From Actinomycetota bacterium (GTDB taxonomy: Bacteria > Actinomycetota > Acidimicrobiia > Acidimicrobiales > Ilumatobacteraceae), in NCBI GenBank assembly GCA_007279905.1, contig QYPH01000048.1, forward strand, positions 1 through 64,000: DNA of 64,000 nucleotides, in the 5' to 3' direction. Shown here in pieces: positions 39,526-48,443 of the stretch; positions within the stretch are counted from its first letter, which is position 1, and every line of letters begins with the position of its first letter. The notes beneath the pieces are model-generated. The model was not told where the DNA came from, made no database searches, and worked only from the letters and a program-made list of their open reading frames with translations. The translations under genes were made by a program, and so were the position numbers.

Positions 39526-40231
39526 GCAGAATTGGCGTGTGCATCACGTGCGCACAACTGCGAGTGAACAACATGGACGCGATCTTCCGGCCGAAAGAAG
39601 TGTGTGGAACGTAGATGTTGTCGGGCCGGCAATTGTGTTGGGGTCGCGACAGACTGAAGCCGAACTCGATTTGGATGCTTGTGCCGCAGCAGGAATAGAG
39701 ATAGTGCGAAGGCGCAGCGGTGGCGGGATGGTGTATCTGGTGCCCGGAAATCACATTTGGCTCGACGTGGTCATACCAAAGGCCGACACGCTGTGGGTAG
39801 ACGATGTTGGGCGCGCCTCGTGGTGGTTGGGCGATGCATGGTTGGCTGCGATCGAATCGCTGGGAGTGAACGGGGCACATGTCCACCGTGAACCCATGAC
39901 GACGGGCGAGCACGGCGATTTGGTGTGCTTTGCCGGAGTTGGCCCTGGTGAAGTGATGTTTCGTGGTGCGAGAGGCACAGAGGCAAAGGTTGTTGGCATC
40001 AGTCAGCGCCGCACGCAAGAATTCGCACGGTTTCAATGCACTGCGTATATGCAGTGGGGCACAGTCGAGGCAGATGATCTTGGTCGGATACTGAACAACA
40101 CCAATATGGCACGACCCAGACTTGGTACGGCCATCGAGCAGTGCGTCATGCCCATGAGCCAGATGTTGGGAACGGTCACAAAAAGTGATGTAGTGACTGC
40201 GATGCTGACTCAGCTCGCACTGTTGCACTAA
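39509..40231 (+). CDS. Lipoate-protein ligase-like (BPL/LplA/LipB family)
   Basis: IVRRRSGGGMVYLVPGNHIWLDVVIP; GTEAKVVGISQRRT (catalytic Lys region). Confidence 0.85.
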   Translation: MPQHPEQNWRVHHVRTTASEQHGRDLPAERSVWNVDVVGPAIVLGSRQTEAELDLDACAAAGIEIVRRRSGGGMVYLVPGNHIWLDVVIPKADTLWVDDVGRASWWLGDAWLAAIESLGVNGAHVHREPMTTGEHGDLVCFAGVGPGEVMFRGARGTEAKVVGISQRRTQEFARFQCTAYMQWGTVEADDLGRILNNTNMARPRLGTAIEQCVMPMSQMLGTVTKSDVVTAMLTQLALLH

Positions 40232-40329
40232 GCCCAGTTTCTTACTGGCAATCCAAATCGCAATGACTCCTGGCCGCTGCATGCCCCGAATCAGTCATTC
40301 GCTGAGAAAGCAGAGAAGAGTAAAGAAAA

Positions 40330-40375
40330 GTGGAGGAAAGTGGGGGACAATGCTTGCAAGTGGGGGAAAGTGGGG
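40330..40375 (+). promoter_or_regulatory. Predicted MraZ box array upstream of mraZ
   Basis: GTGGAG (40330), GTGGGG (40340), degenerate slot (40350), GTGGGG (40360), GTGGGG (40370): 10-bp phased repeats as in the known MraZ operator, followed by ataatg. Confidence 0.85.
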
Positions 40376-40491
40376 ATAATGTAATCCCACTTGGTGAGAG
40401 CGATGGCTCAAACCCGGTGGCAGCAAGGGAAACAGAAAAACAGGAAAACGAAGAGCAAGGCAAGAAGTACTAAGCGGCAGCGGAGGCCACA

Positions 40492-40908
40492 GTGTTTGTA
40501 GGGGTACATGAGCGTCAGTTGGACCCAAAGGGTCGACTTGGATTGCCTGCTTCGTTTCGTCCGCGATTAGAGCCCCGTTGTTACCTCTCCATCGGCCGCG
40601 ATAAATGTGTTGACATTTTGACGGCAGAGGCATTTGAGGCAGTGGCCAAAGACGCGGTTGAAAAGGTGCGATCTGGCGAGATGGACCGCAATCAGCAGCG
40701 CGCTCTTGCGAGTAACACATTTGAAGTTGTCGTCGATGCCCAGGGGCGAATCAACATCGACGAAATCTTGCGCGAATATGCCGGTCTCACGCTCAATTCA
40801 CGAGTAGTGGTCAGCGGCTCTTTCGATCGTGCCGAAATTTGGGATCCATCGCGCCATCAGCGCATCAGCGACGAAGGCCTGCAGCAAATTGCCGGCACTG
40901 GTCAATAG
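40492..40908 (+). CDS. mraZ: Transcriptional regulator MraZ
   Basis: FVGVHERQLDPKGRLGLPASFRPRL; VVVDAQGRINIDEILREYAGL (two SpoVT/AbrB-like repeats). Confidence 0.96.
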   Translation: MFVGVHERQLDPKGRLGLPASFRPRLEPRCYLSIGRDKCVDILTAEAFEAVAKDAVEKVRSGEMDRNQQRALASNTFEVVVDAQGRINIDEILREYAGLTLNSRVVVSGSFDRAEIWDPSRHQRISDEGLQQIAGTGQ

Positions 40909-40978
40909 AGAAACTGACGAAGGGAGACAAGTCACGAACCAACGCAACGTGTAGCAAGTTCGAGACCACTCCAAAAAG

Positions 40979-41104
40979 GTTTCGCTCTTCAGCAGTCTTC
41001 CGGTGAGCAAGGTAGACAGCATCAACTCCGCCCGCTTCTATCTCGTACGCGCGGGGAGACATCCCGGCGGCACCGCAAGCCGGGGGACTGCTGAAGAGCG
41101 AAGC
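40979..41104 (+). ncRNA. Structured 5' leader of rsmH, candidate mraW RNA motif
   Basis: Perfect 17-bp inverted repeat TTCGCTCTTCAGCAGTC (40981-40997) / GACTGCTGAAGAGCGAA (41086-41102) closing an 88-nt GC-rich interior, immediately upstream of rsmH (mraW) in an actinobacterium. Confidence 0.65.
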
Positions 41105-41154
41105 TCAGGTTTTGAAACGTTGCGCAAGCACATTGCAATCGTGAACAACTCTTT

Positions 41155-42162
41155 ATGTCAAGTGCAAATAGCCAAGCAAATAGCCAAGCAAATAGTGTTG
41201 CGTCGCCGAATGAATCGAATTCGTTTGGTCACCAGCCAGTGATGGCTGCAGAGATCGTAGAAGTGTTTGCCACAGTTCCGCACGGTGTTGTTGTGGATGC
41301 AACGTTGGGCGGAGCGGGTCACACAGTCAAGTTGCTCAATGCATACCCGTGGATGCGTGTTCTCGGCATCGATCAAGATCCTGTTGCAGTTGTGCACGGC
41401 CGCAAACTTGCAAGCGAAAATACGGAAGTTGGCGAGCGCTTACTAGTCGAACAGGGACGCTTCGATGAGATTGCTGCAATGCTCGAGCGCAACAACATTT
41501 CTCAAATCTCTGGGGCGTTATTCGATCTCGGTGTTTCTTCACCCCAACTTGACATGGCCGATCGAGGTTTTTCGTATCGCAATGCCGGACCACTCGATAT
41601 GCGCATGGATACAACTCAAGAATTCTGCGCATCAGACGTAGTCAATTCATATGGCCTCGATGAGCTCACGCACGTGTTGCGAAATCATGCCGATGAACGC
41701 TTTGCCTTTCGCATCAGTAAGGCCATCATCGCGTCACGACCTATCACTGACACCGTTCAATTAGCCGAAATTATTGCTGGAGCGATACCTGCTCCTGCAC
41801 GTCGCACTGGCGGGCATCCAGCCAAGCGGAGCTTTCAAGCAATCCGTATTGAAGTGAATAAGGAACTTGATATTTTGCCTCGCGCGTTGAATGAAGCGAT
41901 TCGTGCTACGAGCCCAGGCGGTCGTATTGCGGTTCTTTCGTATCACTCTGGCGAAGACCGCATCGTTAAGCAGGCATTTCGCGACGCAGAGGCAAACCCA
42001 ATGGTGCAAATAGTTGCATCGCCGTATCACCATCATGCCTCGCCGTTGCACAAGCTTGTTCGCAAGGTTCGTGTGAGCGAGCGTCCAAGCGCCCAAGAGA
42101 TTGAACAAAATCCGCGAGCAGCATCCGCGCGATTGCGTGTTATAGAAAAAGTGAGTAGTTGA
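41155..42162 (+). CDS. rsmH: 16S rRNA (cytosine1402-N4)-methyltransferase
   Basis: HQPVMAAEIVEVF, VDATLGGAGHT, ALFDLGVSSPQLDMADRGFSY. Confidence 0.97.
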   Translation: MSSANSQANSQANSVASPNESNSFGHQPVMAAEIVEVFATVPHGVVVDATLGGAGHTVKLLNAYPWMRVLGIDQDPVAVVHGRKLASENTEVGERLLVEQGRFDEIAAMLERNNISQISGALFDLGVSSPQLDMADRGFSYRNAGPLDMRMDTTQEFCASDVVNSYGLDELTHVLRNHADERFAFRISKAIIASRPITDTVQLAEIIAGAIPAPARRTGGHPAKRSFQAIRIEVNKELDILPRALNEAIRATSPGGRIAVLSYHSGEDRIVKQAFRDAEANPMVQIVASPYHHHASPLHKLVRKVRVSERPSAQEIEQNPRAASARLRVIEKVSS

Positions 42163-42163
42163 G

Positions 42164-42655
42164 ATGGCGCTAGCGATTGCAGTCGAGCCGAGGTCACAAT
42201 CTCGTGCACGAAGAGTTCAATCGGCACCCCCTGAGCGCCATCTCGCACTCGTTCCCGAGACGACTCGCCGCACACTGCGATATTTTGCGGCTGGGGCAGT
42301 AGGGCTCTTTTTGCTGATGGGAATCGCCATTGGATTTCAGGCTGTAATTGCCGAGCAGCAGTTGAAATTGGATCATGTTTCGGGCGAATTGCGCCTGGCG
42401 AAACTGTACGAAGACCAACTACGTCAGCAACGAGCAGAACTCTTGGCGCCAGAATATTTGCGAGTACAGGCTGGCCTGCAGGGTATGTCACAAGGGCTCG
42501 GATCACGGTTTGTGGAGATTCCACAAGATGTTGTTGCTCAAGTAGCGATTGCGATCAGCTCAATGGATCCGCAACTAGCGAATCCGTCCCCGATGTCGAA
42601 ATATAACCCACTTGCTCCACTCGCAACTCTGCAACAAACACAGGTGACACCATGA
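42164..42655 (+). CDS. FtsL-like small bitopic division protein
   Basis: Single TM (FAAGAVGLFLLMGIAIGFQAVI) plus coiled coil between rsmH and ftsI; positional. Confidence 0.7.
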   Translation: MALAIAVEPRSQSRARRVQSAPPERHLALVPETTRRTLRYFAAGAVGLFLLMGIAIGFQAVIAEQQLKLDHVSGELRLAKLYEDQLRQQRAELLAPEYLRVQAGLQGMSQGLGSRFVEIPQDVVAQVAIAISSMDPQLANPSPMSKYNPLAPLATLQQTQVTP

Positions 42656-44571
42656 GTGTCGTAACGGGAGGACGCCCCAGGCGTTTGCCGGCTGCTCGAG
42701 TGCAGCCGCGACAACAGCCGCGACAACAATCGCGACAACGACCAAACGCGGCTGATGTGGTGCGCGATCGTGCACGATCTTCGGTGACGTCGTTCTACAC
42801 CAATTTGCAAGGTGGCAAAATTCGCTTTCGTCTCGTAGCAATGTATGTGCTGATTTCATTGCTGTTGCTCACGATGCTTGTTCGGGTTTCATACCTTCAA
42901 ACAATTGGTGCTGGTGGTTACCGCGATGCAAGTGTGAATCAGCGAACTCGAATTGCCACTGCTCACGCAGAGCGTGGTTCGATACTTGATCGCAATGGAC
43001 TGGAGCTTGCATTGCCGGTTCCAACACGCACGGTATTTGCTGATCCAAGAATAATTGTTGATCCAGTTGCAACAGCACATGCGATCGCTGGTGTACTTGG
43101 TATGTCACCAGAAGATGAGCTAGTGCTTGCAAGCAAGTTGCAAAACACTGGTTCGAGTTTTGTCTACATTGCCCGCCAGGCGACTACTGAGGTTTCTGAT
43201 GCGCTCACCGCACTCAATTTGCCAGGGATCTCTGCATACGGAGAAGAAAGTCGTTCGCTGACATCTGACGGGTTGCGTGCACTAGTTGGACGCACAGATA
43301 TTGACGGCATTGGAATTTCGGGAATTGAAGAGCAGTTCAACGAATTGCTTGCCGGCGCCGACGGGCGAGTTGTGCGCGAAGTAAATAGCAAGGGTCAATC
43401 GATTCCTACTGGAGATGACGCCAGTCAGGCCGCTGTGCCAGGTCAAGACTTAGTGACGACGATTGATCGAAATATTCAGTTTCAGGTGGATGCAATTGTG
43501 ACCCAACAGATCACTCGACTCAACGCTCGCGGCGGTGCGGCGATCGTGATGGACTCAACGACTGGCGAAATTTATGCGATGTCGACAATTCGCAAAAATA
43601 CAGATGGCACCTACACGGCAGACTCGGGCAACTTTGCTGCAGTGGATGCCTACGAACCAGGATCGGTAGCAAAAGTATTTAGCGTTTCGGCCGCGCTCAA
43701 TGAAGGAACCGTGCAGACAAACTCGGTTTTTCAGGTGCCAGGTAAGCAAGTCTTCAACGAAGGAACGAAGTGGGTGCACTCGATCACCGATGCTTACCCG
43801 CACGGGCTCGAAGAGATGACGGTGCGCAAGATCATCGTTGACTCATCAAACCTTGGAACGGTCCAAATTGCGCAGACAATGCCAGCCGAGACATTGCACA
43901 AGTATCTCAAAGAGTATGGGTTTGGTGCCAAGACCGATGTTGACTACCCGGGCGAGAGCAAGGGGCTACTCAAGTCGTTTAACGAATTGCGCGGCACAGA
44001 GAAAATCACGACTGCCTACGGCTATGGCTATTCAGCCAGTGCGTTGCAGTTGATTGCGGGTGTCAACGTGGTTGCAAATAATGGTGTGTATGTTGCACCA
44101 CGACTGATTAATTCGGTGATTGACTTGGCGGGCATCAATCAGCCAAGCGCACCATCGGCTACCCATACAGTGATTACACCGGAAGTGGCAGCAACAATGC
44201 GCTCATTGATGAGTGACGTCGTGTGCTTTGGAACTGCGTCGCTTGCAAAGGTGCCTGGCATGACTGTTGCTGGAAAGACGGGTACGGGCTACAAACGCCA
44301 AGACAACGGCACCTATGTCAAAGATGATGGCTCGCGCGCATATTTCGCTTCGTTCGTTGGATTCTTACCTGCCGAGAACCCACGCTTCACCGTGTTGGTG
44401 TCGATCGACGAACCAGATCCGGCATCACGCGACCGTTTCGGCGGCACTGCTGCTGCACCAGTATTTGCAAATATCGCACAGGTGCTGATCAACGAACTCG
44501 ATATTCGACCAGCAGCAACAGACATGGGTTGTCCGAAACAACGTCCTGCCGAGCTAGGTCCGGCTCACTAA
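42652..44571 (+). CDS. ftsI: Division-specific class B penicillin-binding protein FtsI
   Basis: ERGSILDRNGLELA; YEPGSVAKVFSV (SxxK); DSSNLG (SxN); VAGKTGTGYK. Confidence 0.96.
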   Translation: MSVVTGGRPRRLPAARVQPRQQPRQQSRQRPNAADVVRDRARSSVTSFYTNLQGGKIRFRLVAMYVLISLLLLTMLVRVSYLQTIGAGGYRDASVNQRTRIATAHAERGSILDRNGLELALPVPTRTVFADPRIIVDPVATAHAIAGVLGMSPEDELVLASKLQNTGSSFVYIARQATTEVSDALTALNLPGISAYGEESRSLTSDGLRALVGRTDIDGIGISGIEEQFNELLAGADGRVVREVNSKGQSIPTGDDASQAAVPGQDLVTTIDRNIQFQVDAIVTQQITRLNARGGAAIVMDSTTGEIYAMSTIRKNTDGTYTADSGNFAAVDAYEPGSVAKVFSVSAALNEGTVQTNSVFQVPGKQVFNEGTKWVHSITDAYPHGLEEMTVRKIIVDSSNLGTVQIAQTMPAETLHKYLKEYGFGAKTDVDYPGESKGLLKSFNELRGTEKITTAYGYGYSASALQLIAGVNVVANNGVYVAPRLINSVIDLAGINQPSAPSATHTVITPEVAATMRSLMSDVVCFGTASLAKVPGMTVAGKTGTGYKRQDNGTYVKDDGSRAYFASFVGFLPAENPRFTVLVSIDEPDPASRDRFGGTAAAPVFANIAQVLINELDIRPAATDMGCPKQRPAELGPAH

Positions 44572-44573
44572 GT

Positions 44574-46031
44574 ATGGAGGCGACGACGAACATGGTCGCG
44601 TCTCAAACGCTTGGTGCGCTGATCAGTTCTGTTTACGGTCATCAATTGCCAGGTGTGCAGCACTCGGCATTTGGCGACTTGAGTGCGATGATTCGCGATG
44701 TCACTAACGACTCCAAGAAGGTGTCGCACGGATCATTATTTTGTTGTTTGATTGGCAGTCAAACCGATGGTCATGATTTTGCCCAGGAAGCAGTCGATGC
44801 TGGGGCAGCAGCTCTTCTCGTGCAGCGCAAATTACCTCTGAACGTTGCGCAAGTAGTGGTAGATGATGCTCGTCGTGCGATGGGCGAGTTTGCTGCTGCA
44901 CTCTATGAACACCCGAGTAGAAATTTGCGCGTTGTTGGCATTACAGGCACGAATGGCAAAACATCAACGGCGCATCTTTTGGGTGCAATCTTTCGTCAAC
45001 AGGGTGTTAAGACACGTGTCTTGGGCACATTGTCTGGCGCGCGAACCACACCAGAGTCTTGCGATCTACAAAAAGAGATGTGGCAGGCGCACATGGATGG
45101 CGCGCAGGCGGTGGTGATGGAAGTGACCTCGCATGCGATGTCGTTGCATCGCGTTGTCGGCACAGAGTTTGACGCTGCCGTCTTTCTCAATCTTTCGCCA
45201 GAACATTTGGATTTTCACAAAACCCAAGAGCAATATTTTGCAGCGAAGGCAAGTTTGTTTCACTCTGAATTTACAAACCTCGGCATCATCAATCGGGACG
45301 ACGTATACGGACGTCTGTTGCTCGATGCGACGAATATTGAAACCGTGAGTTTCGGTCTCGACGATGTAAGTGAAATTGAAGTCTCCGTTTCTCATCATGC
45401 ATTTCTTTGGCGAGGTCAAAAAGTACGCGTCAACCTCGGTGGCAAATTTAATGTCCTCAATTCGCTTGCTGCTGCCACTGCTGCAGCCAGTCTCGGTGTC
45501 GGTGTCGCAGACATCGTTTCGGGACTGGCTGTTGCTACATCGGTTGCTGGCAGATTTGAATCAGTCGCGATTGATGCACCGTTCGATGTAATTGTGGACT
45601 ATGCGCACACACCGGACGCGCTCAACCGCGTGCTCGATGCAACACGCGAAGTCATCGCACAGGGATCTCGAATAATTTTGGTGTTTGGCTGTGGCGGTGA
45701 TCGAGACAAAATGAAACGGCCAATGATGGGAATGGTCGCTGCACAAGGATCCGATTGTGTGATCGTGACGTCTGATAATCCGCGATCGGAAGATCCACTC
45801 GATATTGCACAGCAAATCATTGCTGGCGTTGGTGATCTTGAGCGCAAGGCTGTGGTGAGTGTCGAGTTGGATCGTCGCACTGCAATAGAATTGGCAATGA
45901 TGACAGCCAGAAGAGGTGATGTTGTGATCATCGCTGGAAAAGGTCATGAAACAACCCAAACCATCGGTGATCGCATAGTGCCGTTTAACGATGTTCTCGT
46001 AGTTCAAGAACTGATAGGTGAACTCTCGTGA
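44574..46031 (+). CDS. murE: UDP-MurNAc-tripeptide ligase
   Basis: GITGTNGKTSTAHLLGAI; VMEVTSHAMSLHRVVGTEFDAAVFLNLSPEHLDFH; VFGCGGDRDKMKRPMMG; start placed at ATG 44574. Confidence 0.95.
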   Translation: MEATTNMVASQTLGALISSVYGHQLPGVQHSAFGDLSAMIRDVTNDSKKVSHGSLFCCLIGSQTDGHDFAQEAVDAGAAALLVQRKLPLNVAQVVVDDARRAMGEFAAALYEHPSRNLRVVGITGTNGKTSTAHLLGAIFRQQGVKTRVLGTLSGARTTPESCDLQKEMWQAHMDGAQAVVMEVTSHAMSLHRVVGTEFDAAVFLNLSPEHLDFHKTQEQYFAAKASLFHSEFTNLGIINRDDVYGRLLLDATNIETVSFGLDDVSEIEVSVSHHAFLWRGQKVRVNLGGKFNVLNSLAAATAAASLGVGVADIVSGLAVATSVAGRFESVAIDAPFDVIVDYAHTPDALNRVLDATREVIAQGSRIILVFGCGGDRDKMKRPMMGMVAAQGSDCVIVTSDNPRSEDPLDIAQQIIAGVGDLERKAVVSVELDRRTAIELAMMTARRGDVVIIAGKGHETTQTIGDRIVPFNDVLVVQELIGELS

Positions 46032-47077
46032 TTCCAATATTTATCGCAGGGTCAATCGGCATGATTATGTCGTTGATCGGAACCCGCGTGCTGATGGTTG
46101 TTTTCGCCAGACTTGGCAAGGGCCAGCCGATTCTGGGAGCAGAAGATCATGGTCCTGTGCATCAAATGGGCAAGCAGGGCACGCCAACAATGGGCGGAAT
46201 TGCGATCCTGTTTTCTGGGGCAATTGGCTGGACCATTGCGCATCTCAGATCCGGACTTCCATTTTCTGATCAGGCAGCAATTATTTGGTTGACCGTACTT
46301 GTGCTTGGTGCAATCGGATTTCTTGACGACTATTTGAAAGTACGCAGGCAGCACAACCGCGGAATTTTTTGGAAGAAAAAGGGATGGATCACTTTTGGCA
46401 TCACGCTGTTGATGCTGTGGCTCCTATCTTCGACGACTGGCATTGTGGAAACAATCTCATTCACGCGTGCAACGAGCCCAGGTTGGGACATCTCTGGTCC
46501 AATATTTATCGTGTGGACAGCAATCATGGTCTGGAGCACCACGAACGCTGTCAATGTGACCGACGGATTAGACGGTCTGGCAGCTGGTTCAGCGCTGTTT
46601 GGTTTCTTGGCATTTACGGTGATTGCATATTGGGCGTTTCGTAATCCGCGTATTTATGACATCGTTAACCCACTCGACATAGCGGTGCTGTCGGCATCGC
46701 TTGCGGGGGCATGTGCGGGATTCCTGTGGTGGAACGCGGCGCCCGCTCGAATCTTTATGGGTGACGTCGGGGCATTGGGGCTTGGGGCAGCGCTTGGAAT
46801 GCTTGCAGTAACAACTAATACGCACTTGCTGTTGCCAATTGTCTGTGGCATCAATGTTTTCGAAGCTGGTTCGGTCGCTGTGCAAATGGGAGTTTTCAAA
46901 GCTTCTGGTCGAAAGCGACGTTTGCTCAAGATGTCACCGATACATCATCACTTTGAGTTGAGTGGTTGGCCCGAAACAACCGTCATCATTCGTTTTTGGA
47001 TTATTTCAGGTATCTGCGTGGCGACTGCTGTTGCACTGTTTATTGCAGATTTCACCAGACAAGCAGCTCTCCGTTGA
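46028..47077 (+). CDS. mraY: Phospho-MurNAc-pentapeptide transferase
   Basis: GTPTMGGIAIL, DDYLKV, NAVNVTDGLDGLAAG, MSPIHHHFELSGWPE. Confidence 0.97.
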   Translation: MIPIFIAGSIGMIMSLIGTRVLMVVFARLGKGQPILGAEDHGPVHQMGKQGTPTMGGIAILFSGAIGWTIAHLRSGLPFSDQAAIIWLTVLVLGAIGFLDDYLKVRRQHNRGIFWKKKGWITFGITLLMLWLLSSTTGIVETISFTRATSPGWDISGPIFIVWTAIMVWSTTNAVNVTDGLDGLAAGSALFGFLAFTVIAYWAFRNPRIYDIVNPLDIAVLSASLAGACAGFLWWNAAPARIFMGDVGALGLGAALGMLAVTTNTHLLLPIVCGINVFEAGSVAVQMGVFKASGRKRRLLKMSPIHHHFELSGWPETTVIIRFWIISGICVATAVALFIADFTRQAALR

Positions 47078-48432
47078 GTTCGCAACATACGACCTTAGTG
47101 TTCGGCCTTGGTATCGCGGGAATGTCTGTGGCTCGTGAGTTGCACGAGCGTGGCGAGTTGATTGTTCTCGCTGACGATGAAGCCACGCAAGAGCATCGCT
47201 CATTTGCTCGTTCAATAAATTGTGAATTGGTGGACATGTCAAGCGAAGTCGCAGTAGTCGACGCTTTGAAGAGTGCTTATCGACTTGCACCTGCCCCTGG
47301 CATTTCTGAAAGTCATCATGTGCTGGTGAAGGCCCGCCAAATGGGTTTGACGATTTCTTCAGAGTTGGAGTTGGCTTACAACTTTGAAGAACGGCGCACT
47401 GGTGGACCGCGACCAATGCTCGGGATTACGGGAACTGATGGCAAGACAACTACGACATTGATGACAGCAGCAATGTTGCATGCTGCGGGGCACAAGAGCA
47501 TGGCTGTCGGCAATACCGAAACACCTCTGATAGCCGCACTCTCATCTGATGCTCAAGCATTTGCGGTTGAGTGTTCGAGTTTTCGATTGTCCAATTGCGA
47601 ACATTTTCGAACCCGCGCTTCGGTCTGGCTAAATCTTGCACCAGATCATTTGGACTGGCATGTAAATATGGAGAGTTACACAATGGCAAAAGCGCAACTG
47701 TGGGCACACACCAGAGCTGGTGATGTTGCTGTTGCACCAACGGACGACTCGCGGATACTTGGTTTTGCCCAAGAGAGCAGCGCGCGAACTGTTACATTTG
47801 GCGCGCTTCAGGGCGACTATCACGCACAAGATGGAAAACTGAATTCGCCACACGGTGCAATTATGAAAATTTCTGAGATGCAGCGTGCAATGCCGCATGA
47901 CATCACCAATGCTCTTGCTGCTGCAGCAATAGCGATCGAATCTGGATTAGTCGAACCAAGCCATGTTCAGCGAGCGCTTGCTGAGTTTGAAAATGCACCA
48001 CACCGAATTGAGTTTGTGGCAGCACTCGACGGGGTGAGTTTTTATAACGACTCAAAAGCAACAAGCCCACATGCTTCTGCCGTCGCCATTCAATCTTTTG
48101 ACAGCATTGTTTTAATAGCGGGTGGCCGAAATAAGGGTCTTGATCTTTCGACTCTTGCGAGTCATCCACGTCGAATGAAAGCTGTTGTTGCAATTGGGGA
48201 CGACGCCCTTGACATCGAAAAATCTTTTGAAGGTGTTTGTCGCGTTGTGGTGGCCACGTCAATGAAGAGTGCCGTTGCGTCTGCTCGCGAGCTTGCATCA
48301 ACCGGAGATGTCGTGCTGCTATCACCTGCGTGCACTAGCTATGACTGGTATAACAATTACATGGAGCGTGGGGAAGATTTCATGAACTGCGTACGAGATT
48401 TGGCGAAGTCCGAACAAATTGTGAAGAAATAG
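47074..48432 (+). CDS. murD: UDP-MurNAc-L-Ala:D-Glu ligase
   Basis: GITGTDGKTTTTLMTAAML; NLAPDHLDWH; YNDSKATSPHAS; TTG start overlapping the mraY stop. Confidence 0.94.
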   Translation: MSSQHTTLVFGLGIAGMSVARELHERGELIVLADDEATQEHRSFARSINCELVDMSSEVAVVDALKSAYRLAPAPGISESHHVLVKARQMGLTISSELELAYNFEERRTGGPRPMLGITGTDGKTTTTLMTAAMLHAAGHKSMAVGNTETPLIAALSSDAQAFAVECSSFRLSNCEHFRTRASVWLNLAPDHLDWHVNMESYTMAKAQLWAHTRAGDVAVAPTDDSRILGFAQESSARTVTFGALQGDYHAQDGKLNSPHGAIMKISEMQRAMPHDITNALAAAAIAIESGLVEPSHVQRALAEFENAPHRIEFVAALDGVSFYNDSKATSPHASAVAIQSFDSIVLIAGGRNKGLDLSTLASHPRRMKAVVAIGDDALDIEKSFEGVCRVVVATSMKSAVASARELASTGDVVLLSPACTSYDWYNNYMERGEDFMNCVRDLAKSEQIVKK

Positions 48433-48443
48433 GGAAGGTACTC

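Noticed and set aside
39464-40282. 272-aa minus-strand ORF
   Set aside because: Antisense to the well-supported lipoate ligase gene; Cys/His-rich composition typical of shadow ORFs.
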